A stretch of DNA of 6,210 nt, taken from contig CAMBYA010000151.1 of assembly GCA_945872035.1 (NCBI GenBank), positions 1-6,210 of the forward strand, given 5' to 3'. This DNA comes from Rhizobium sp. Q54. Its GTDB lineage: Bacteria; Pseudomonadota; Alphaproteobacteria; SMXS01. Below are positions 1 to 6,210 of the stretch, in pieces (position 1 is the first letter of the stretch; the number at the start of each line of letters is the position of its first letter). A model generated the notes under the pieces. The model saw nothing but the letters and a program-made list of their open reading frames with translations. It was not told where the DNA came from and did not search any database. The position numbers and the translations under genes are program-made.

Positions 1-162
1 GGGGACAAGCTCAAAGCCAACCTTCTGGCCTTCCTGCAAATCCCCCAGCCCCGACTTCTCGACCGCCGTGATATGAACGAACACGTCCTTGCCGCCCGAA
101 TCCGGTGCGATAAAGCCGTAACCCTTGGTCTTGTTGAACCACTTCACGATACCAGTAGCCAT
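1..162 (-). CDS. Cold-shock-domain protein (CspA family), 3' end cut by window
   Basis: The first 54 codons, from ATG at 162-160, encode [20 protein letters not shown] and onward. This is a classic single cold-shock domain: the RNP1 motif KGYGFI is at residues 13-18 and RNP2 VFVHI at 27-31, with W8 and the aromatic residues that stack on single-stranded nucleic acid. The family consists of about 65-75-residue cytoplasmic RNA/DNA chaperones, so roughly 15 residues are missing beyond position 1. The start is supported by family alignment (most begin M-x-x-G-x-V-K-W-F) and by a GAGGA ribosome-binding site 6 nt upstream. The gene is divergent from the toxin-antitoxin pair across a leader of about 300 bp, which fits the long 5' UTRs known for csp genes. 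Whether it is cold-induced or constitutive cannot be told from sequence; many alphaproteobacteria carry several paralogues. Confidence 0.95.
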   Translation of the reverse strand, partial: MATGIVKWFNKTKGYGFIAPDSGGKDVFVHITAVEKSGLGDLQEGQKVGFELVP

Positions 163-168
163 CGACAG

Positions 169-173
169 TCCTC
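169..173 (-). promoter_or_regulatory. Ribosome-binding site of the cold-shock gene
   Basis: On the minus strand GAGGA lies 6 nt upstream of the ATG at 162. Its match to the anti-Shine-Dalgarno sequence and its spacing support the chosen start. Confidence 0.7.
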
Positions 174-298
174 AGCAAACTCTCATCAGCTCCCATCGGC
201 ATCCGGAAAGTCACGAGTGCATGTACACCACTACTCGGAAAAATTCCTGCCGCCACAATTTGGTAACCGGCAATCCTTGCAAAAACAAGCAATATCTG

Positions 299-319
299 AC
301 AGCAGTTCTTAACTGCTGT
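299..319. repeat. Perfect inverted repeat, 9-bp arms with 3-bp centre
   Basis: The arms ACAGCAGTT (299-307) and AACTGCTGT (311-319) are exact reverse complements around CTT. It could be a dimeric operator or, in RNA, a hairpin with a 3-nt loop. It is not followed by an immediate run of T on either strand: on the minus strand a T-rich stretch begins only about 9 nt later, and the plus strand continues GC-rich. A standard intrinsic terminator is therefore unlikely. It sits between the csp start and its candidate promoter. Its function is unknown. Confidence 0.6.
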
Positions 320-395
320 GCGTGAGCGTACAGAAGGTGCGAATAGTGGATTTCTTGTGCAGGGGCGTTGGTTGCGTCGCTGCCGCGCCCGGATA

Positions 396-424
396 AGCAT
401 ACGGTCCGTCCAGACGCTTCACAA
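396..424 (-). promoter_or_regulatory. Candidate sigma-70-type promoter for the cold-shock gene
   Basis: On the minus strand TTGTGA (424-419, 4 of 6 to TTGACA) and TATGCT (401-396, 4 of 6 to TATAAT) are separated by exactly 17 bp. Transcription would start near 389, giving a leader of about 225 nt before the csp ATG. Long leaders are typical of cold-shock genes. The call is by eye; alphaproteobacterial promoters are degenerate, so a chance match is quite possible. Confidence 0.35.
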
Positions 425-441
425 TCGAAGCTCGCTGGCGT

Positions 442-470
442 ATGTTAAATGTAGGCAATATCACTATTAT
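442..470 (+). promoter_or_regulatory. Candidate promoter/operator of the toxin-antitoxin operon
   Basis: TATTAT at 465-470 is a good -10 match (5 of 6), in an AT-rich patch just before the antitoxin ATG at 480. The -35 at 17-bp spacing is poor (ATGTTA, 442-447, 3 of 6). Transcription would begin around 476-478, leaving only a few nucleotides before the ATG. The -10 region overlaps a small inverted repeat (AATA 457-460, TATT 465-468) and the -35 overlaps an ATGT direct repeat (442-445, 449-452). Phd/YefM antitoxins usually repress their own operon by binding such promoter palindromes, so this is the likely autoregulatory site, but the repeats are short. Confidence 0.35.
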
Positions 471-479
471 GCGGCGACT

Positions 480-740
480 ATGGAAAAGACCATTTCGGCT
501 GCGGATGCCAACCGCAACTTCTCACAGGTCCTGCGCGATGTGCGAGAGGGCGATAGCTACGTCGTCACCTCGCACGGCAGGCCGGTGGCCCGGATAGTGC
601 CAACGCAGGCGTCCGACGAAGCGCGCAGACTTGCGCGCGAGACTCTCTTCGCACGCCTAGAGGCCCAGCCCGTCAGCAATATCGGAAAGTGGACGCGGGA
701 CGAGCTTTATGAGCGCGGCGGCTTTCACGACGACCCGTGA
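480..740 (+). CDS. Type II antitoxin, Phd/YefM family
   Basis: This 86-residue protein should bind its own promoter through the N-terminal half and neutralise the adjacent PIN ribonuclease through the C-terminal tail. The N-terminal part (about residues 3-42, from TISAADANRNFSQVLRDV through GRPVARIVP) is the Phd/YefM fold signature: a short strand, the helix A-x-x-x-F-S-x-x-L, then a strand-turn with HGRPVA. Residues 45-62 form a charged helix, and the end (WTRDELYERG, 71-80) looks like the toxin-binding tail common in antitoxins paired with VapC toxins. The frame stays open upstream to 318, but family homology begins at the ATG at 480. No Shine-Dalgarno sequence precedes this ATG, and a -10 box lies 9 bp before it, so the mRNA may be nearly leaderless. 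The stop codon overlaps the toxin start as GTGA. The family call is firm; the partnership is inferred from adjacency. Confidence 0.9.
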   Translation: MEKTISAADANRNFSQVLRDVREGDSYVVTSHGRPVARIVPTQASDEARRLARETLFARLEAQPVSNIGKWTRDELYERGGFHDDP

Positions 741-1186
741 AGATCGCCGTCGACACAAGCATCCTCGCCTATGCGGAGGGCGTCGATGGCGCGGACCGCC
801 GCCGACGGGCCATCGACGCCATAAAGAGTATCCCGGCTCATAACATCGTGCTGCCGGCGCAGGTTCTCGGCGAATTGTTCGCCGTGCTCGTTCGCAAGGA
901 CCGGCGTCCTGCCGATGAGGCGAGGCAGGCGGTAACCTGGTGGATGGAAAGCTATGAAACCGCCGGGACATCACCGGCGGTCCTGGCCGCCGCGTTCAGC
1001 CTTGCCGTGGATCACCGTATACAGGTCTGGGATGCCATCATCCTGTCGGTGGCGGCCAATGTCAGATGCCGCGTGCTCCTGTCGGAAGACATGCAGGACG
1101 GCTTCACCTGGAATGGCGTGACCGTTGTGAACCCATTCCGAGACGTTCCGAACATCCTGCTCGCGATGGCGCAAGCCGAAGTCTGA
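737..1186 (+). CDS. vapC: PIN-domain ribonuclease toxin, VapC family
   Basis: A 149-residue PIN-domain protein, expected to be a Mg2+-dependent endoribonuclease; relatives cleave tRNA or rRNA and stop translation when the antitoxin is degraded. The four conserved acidic positions are all visible: D6 in the N-terminal strand (VDTSILAY), E46 (LGELF), D99 (WDAII) and D118 (SEDMQDG). The C-terminal end VTVVNPF is also typical of the family. It is slightly longer than the usual 130-140 residues, with a short helical extension after NPF. It starts with GTG at 737, overlapping the antitoxin stop by 4 bp, so translation is probably coupled and starts within the antitoxin message. An intact active site and intact frames argue that the module is functional. 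The RNA target cannot be predicted. The gene ends 12 bp from the converging metH end. Confidence 0.92.
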   Translation: MKIAVDTSILAYAEGVDGADRRRRAIDAIKSIPAHNIVLPAQVLGELFAVLVRKDRRPADEARQAVTWWMESYETAGTSPAVLAAAFSLAVDHRIQVWDAIILSVAANVRCRVLLSEDMQDGFTWNGVTVVNPFRDVPNILLAMAQAEV

Positions 1187-1198
1187 TGAGTTGCGCGA

Positions 1199-3831
<2,633 letters not shown>

Positions 3832-3835
<4 letters not shown>

Positions 3836-4911
3836 ACGGCGGCGCTGAACGGCTCGAGGCCCGACAGGCGCAGGCGATGGTCCAGTTCCGGGATGGGCCT
3901 GGGTTTCACATCCGCCACCGCCTGGGCGATGGCGCGGATGTGCGGCGGCGTGGTGCCGCAACAGCCGCCGACGATGTTCAAGAGGCCTGACTGCGCCCAT
4001 TCGCGCAGATGGTCGCACATCATTTCGGGCGTCTCATCGTACTCGCCCATCTCGTTTGGCAGGCCGGCGTTGGGATAGGCGCTGACCCGCGTATCGGCGA
4101 CCCGTGACAAATCGGCGATGTATTGCCGCATCTGGGCCGGGCCGAGCGCGCAGTTGAGGCCGATGCTGAACGGCTTGGTGTGGCGCAGCGAGTACCAGAA
4201 CGCTTCCGTGGTCTGGCCGGACAGGGTGCGGCCCGACGCATCGGTGATGGTGCCGGAGATCATCACCGGCAGTGTCACGCCCATCTCGCCGAACACCTCG
4301 TCGACGGCGAACAACGCCGCCTTGGCGTTGAGCGTGTCGAAGATGGTCTCGACCAGGATCATGTCCACGCCGCCATCGATCAGCGCCTTCACCTCTTCCT
4401 TGTAGGCAAGGCGTAGCTCATCGAAGCTGACGTTGCGGAAGCCGGGCCGGTTGACGTCGGGCGACAAGCTGGCGGTGCGGTTGGTCGGGCCGATGGCGCC
4501 GGCGACGAAGCGCGGCTTGTCGGGCGTCTTCGCCGTCCAGGCATCCGCGGCGCGGCGCGCCGCACGTGCACCTTCCAGGTTGAGCTCGGCGGCAATCGCC
4601 TCCATGCCGTAGTCGGCCTGGGCGATGGTGGTCGAACTGAACGTATTGGTCTCGATGATGTCGGCGCCCGCTTCCAGGTAGGCGTTGTGGATCGCCTCGA
4701 CGATGTGCGGCTGGGTGATGTTGATCAGGTCGTTGTTGCCCTTCACATCCCTGTGCCAGTCCTTGAACCGCTCGCCGCGGTAGGCCGCCTCGTCCAGGCT
4801 GTAGCCCTGGATCATGGTGCCGAACGCGCCGTCGATGACCAGGATGCGCTCGCGCGCGGCCTGCTCGAGCGCCTTCAGTCGTTGTTCGCGGGTCAAGGTT
4901 GGGCGGGTCAT
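3832..4911 (-). CDS. metH: Methionine synthase, homocysteine-binding (N-terminal) subunit
   Basis: A 359-residue stand-alone homocysteine S-methyltransferase domain, equivalent to the first third of ordinary MetH. It binds zinc and activates homocysteine as a thiolate. The Zn ligands are visible: C254 in GLNCALGP and the C317-C318 pair in GGCCGTTP. Other signatures are [12 protein letters not shown] (24-35), [11 protein letters not shown] (58-68), ETNTFSS (87-93) and [11 protein letters not shown] (277-287). It ends [12 protein letters not shown], so the break lies just after the SGLEP motif, in the linker that joins the homocysteine and folate domains in fused MetH. The start ATG at 4911 overlaps the metF stop (ATGA) and has a strong AAGGAGG site. 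The downstream partner overlaps as ATGA. It could in principle act with another methyl donor, as free homocysteine methyltransferases do. The close match to MetH rather than BHMT or MmuM, and its place beside the other MetH part, make a two-piece MetH much more likely. Confidence 0.95.
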
Positions 4912-5828
4912 TGTGCGGCCTCCTTCGCACGCCGGCCGAGCAGATGGCAGATGCCTGCCGTCAGTTCCGCGCGGTTCAGCGTGTAGAAATGGAATTCGTG
5001 GACGCCGGCGGCGATGAGCTGGCGGCATTGTTCCGCCACGATGGCGCTCGCCACCAGCCGCGTTGTGGCCGGATCCTGGTCGAGCCCCTCGAAATGGCGG
5101 CCCAGCCAGTCCGGCACCACGGCGCCGCAACCGGCGCTGAACCGCTTGACCTGGGCGAAGTTGGTGACGGGCATGATGCCGGGCACGATCGGCGCCTTGA
5201 TGCCGACCGCCCGCGCCCTGTCGCGGAAGCGCAGGAAGGTGGCGGGGTCGAAGAAATATTGGGTGATCACCCGGCTGGCGCCCGCGTCGACCTTCTTCTT
5301 CAGATAGTCGAGGTCGAACTGGGGGCTGGGCGCGGCGGGATGCACGTCGGGATAACCGGCCACCGAGATGTCGAAATCGCCGATCCGCCTCAGCCCCGCT
5401 ACCAGGTCGGCCGCATAGGCGTAGCCGCCCTCGTGGGGCGTGTAGTGTGAGGCGCCTTCGGCCGGATCGCCGCGCAGGGCGACGATGTGGCGCACGCCCT
5501 CGTCCCAGTAGCGGCGGGCGATGTCATCGATCTCGCCGCGCGATGCGCCGACGCAGGTCAGATGCGCCGCCGGGGTGAGCGAGGTCTCCTTCAGGATGCG
5601 CGCGACGGTGTTGTGGGTGCGCTCGCGGGTCGAGCCGCCCGCCCCGTAGGTGACCGAGACGAAGTCCGGCGCCAGAGGCTCCAGCCGCTTGATCGCGCCC
5701 CACAGCGTTTCCTCCATCTTCTCGCTGTTGGGCGGGAAGAACTCGAACGAAACGCTCAGCGGACCCGGATCCCAGTCCAACAGCGAGAACGCGGTCGCCT
5801 GATCGATGGTCGCGGCCAAGGAATTCAT
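4908..5828 (-). CDS. metF: 5,10-Methylenetetrahydrofolate reductase MetF
   Basis: A 306-residue FAD-dependent TIM-barrel enzyme that reduces 5,10-methylene-THF to 5-methyl-THF, the methyl donor for MetH encoded directly downstream. Signatures: SVSFEFFPP (25-33) with the catalytic glutamate E29; [15 protein letters not shown] (57-71); HLTCVG (89-94); ALRGDP (117-122) with D121 near the flavin N1/folate; ITQYFFD (188-194) with Q190; and the C-terminal [11 protein letters not shown] (280-290). Length fits bacterial MetF (about 290-310); there is no C-terminal SAM-regulatory domain as in eukaryotic MTHFR. The start ATG at 5828 has an AAGGA site 6 nt upstream. The gene follows the methyltransferase gene after 16 bp and overlaps the next gene by ATGA, so it belongs to the same operon. 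Confidence 0.97.
   Translation of the reverse strand: MNSLAATIDQATAFSLLDWDPGPLSVSFEFFPPNSEKMEETLWGAIKRLEPLAPDFVSVTYGAGGSTRERTHNTVARILKETSLTPAAHLTCVGASRGEIDDIARRYWDEGVRHIVALRGDPAEGASHYTPHEGGYAYAADLVAGLRRIGDFDISVAGYPDVHPAAPSPQFDLDYLKKKVDAGASRVITQYFFDPATFLRFRDRARAVGIKAPIVPGIMPVTNFAQVKRFSAGCGAVVPDWLGRHFEGLDQDPATTRLVASAIVAEQCRQLIAAGVHEFHFYTLNRAELTAGICHLLGRRAKEAAQ
4919..4925 (-). promoter_or_regulatory. Strong Shine-Dalgarno for the metH N-terminal gene
   Basis: AAGGAGG on the minus strand, 7 nt before the ATG at 4911. It lies inside the last codons of metF (Lys-Glu of its AKEAAQ end). It decides the start of the metH N-terminal gene and shows that this junction can recruit ribosomes on its own as well as by ATGA coupling. 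Confidence 0.8.
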
Positions 5829-5834
5829 GGGTTT

Positions 5835-5839
5835 TCCTT
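5835..5839 (-). promoter_or_regulatory. Ribosome-binding site of metF
   Basis: AAGGA on the minus strand, 6 nt before the metF ATG at 5828. It lies in the 16-bp gap after the upstream stop and supports the chosen start. Confidence 0.7.
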
Positions 5840-5844
5840 CGAAC

Positions 5845-6210
5845 TCATGAGCTTTCCCTTACGATATGCAGTGGCACGGTCCGGTGACCCGGCTTGCCGG
5901 CGAGCCAGATGGTAACGGTGAGTTCGCCGCCGACGAGGTGCCGGATCGAGACATCGCTGAAGCCTGCAGCGCGGCACATGCCGGCGACTTCGTCGTCGCT
6001 GAAGCCGAGGCGCCGGTGGGCGTGCTCGGTGCGCAGGAATTCCAGAGTGTGCGGCGCGAAATCGACGATAAGCAATCGCCCGTCGGGCCGCAGCACGCGC
6101 GCGGCCTCCTGTACAGCCGCGGCCGGGTCCTCGGCGAAGTGCAGCACCTGATGGAACACGGCCACGTCGAAATCGGCGGTGGCGAGGCCCAGATTGTACA
6201 TGTCGCCCTG
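5845..6210 (-). CDS. SAM-dependent methyltransferase domain, C-terminal part; probably an ArsR-family regulator fusion
   Basis: The last 121 codons of a gene that enters from beyond the right edge; the frame is open to position 6210. What is visible is the second half of a class I (Rossmann) methyltransferase domain: the acidic strand and loop FDVAVFHQVLHFAEDP (motif II/post-II region), then AARVLRPDGRLLIVDFAPH (motif III), then LRTEHAHRRLGFSDDEV and a strand pair ending LTVTIWLAG. The SAM-binding GxGxG motif would lie upstream, off the window. From knowledge of alphaproteobacteria, the gene before metF is often an ArsR/SmtB-type DNA-binding protein fused to such a methyltransferase domain, thought to regulate methionine genes in response to SAM or SAH; the HAHRRLGF segment resembles those proteins. 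The DNA-binding half is not in the window, so a plain methyltransferase remains possible. Confidence 0.8.
   Translation of the reverse strand, partial: QGDMYNLGLATADFDVAVFHQVLHFAEDPAAAVQEAARVLRPDGRLLIVDFAPHTLEFLRTEHAHRRLGFSDDEVAGMCRAAGFSDVSIRHLVGGELTVTIWLAGKPGHRTVPLHIVRESS

Larger units (their letters stand above)
163..479. other. Divergent intergenic region between csp and toxin-antitoxin operon
   Basis: I see no supportable gene in this 317-bp stretch. Open frames crossing it either oppose the cold-shock gene or extend the antitoxin upstream with low-complexity, Arg-rich sequence that resembles no family. It is AT-richer than the flanking coding DNA. It contains a candidate csp promoter (396-424, minus), a candidate toxin-antitoxin promoter (442-470, plus) and a perfect inverted repeat (299-319). 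If the csp promoter is right, the csp mRNA has a leader of about 225 nt that includes the inverted repeat. Confidence 0.6.

Noticed and set aside
276..289. CTTG ... CAAG small inverted repeat around an A-run in the csp leader
   Set aside because: Only 4-bp arms with a 6-nt loop; not distinguishable from chance.
323..334. TGAGCGTACAGA on the plus strand, resembling the E. coli csp cold box (TGACGTACAGA) with one inserted base
   Set aside because: It is on the strand opposite to the csp transcript, so it cannot be in that mRNA leader, and it does not lie near the start of any other cold-shock gene. A chance match is more likely.
11..400. Minus-strand open frame overlapping the csp gene and its leader
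   Set aside because: It is out of frame with the clear cold-shock domain and has no recognisable protein features.
318..479. Upstream extension of the antitoxin frame, adding 54 residues
   Set aside because: The added residues are Arg-rich with no resemblance to a domain. Phd/YefM homology begins right at the ATG at 480, and the likely -10 box lies inside the extension.
3836..4018. Upstream extension of the metH C-terminal gene by 61 codons
   Set aside because: It reads the end of the homocysteine-domain gene out of frame. Family homology begins just after the ATG at 3835.

Overview
The window reads as GC-rich chromosomal DNA from an alphaproteobacterium. The main clue is the leftward methionine-synthesis cluster: the end of an (ArsR-type) methyltransferase gene, metF, a stand-alone homocysteine domain of MetH, and a second gene carrying the rest of MetH. 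From general knowledge this order and this MetH split recur in Alphaproteobacteria. The order or genus cannot be fixed from this window.

Layout from left to right. Positions 1-162 (minus strand) hold the first 54 codons of a cold-shock-domain protein, cut by the window edge. Positions 163-479 hold no gene that I can support. This stretch is locally AT-richer and has candidate back-to-back promoters for the csp gene (minus) and the toxin-antitoxin pair (plus), plus a perfect 9-bp-arm inverted repeat. Positions 480-1186 (plus strand) hold a type II toxin-antitoxin operon: a Phd/YefM-type antitoxin followed, with a GTGA overlap, by a PIN-domain (VapC-type) toxin with its four acidic residues intact. 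The toxin gene runs tail-to-tail into the met operon with only 12 bp between the stop codons and no visible terminator.

Positions 1199-6210 (minus strand) are one compact operon, transcribed right to left: methyltransferase C-terminus (partial), a 16-bp gap, metF, ATGA overlap, metH N-terminal gene (homocysteine domain), ATGA overlap, metH C-terminal gene (folate, cap, cobalamin and activation domains). MetF reduces 5,10-methylene-THF to 5-methyl-THF. The two MetH polypeptides together should pass that methyl group through cobalamin to homocysteine, giving methionine. The upstream methyltransferase-domain protein is probably the local regulator or a sensor of SAM/SAH.

Most of the window is ordinary core metabolism. 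The points worth a second look are the MetH split with very different ribosome-binding signals at its two coupled junctions, a 7-codon frame bridging the methyltransferase stop and the metF start, the near-leaderless arrangement proposed for the antitoxin, and the inverted repeat in the csp leader. I found no convincing new system.
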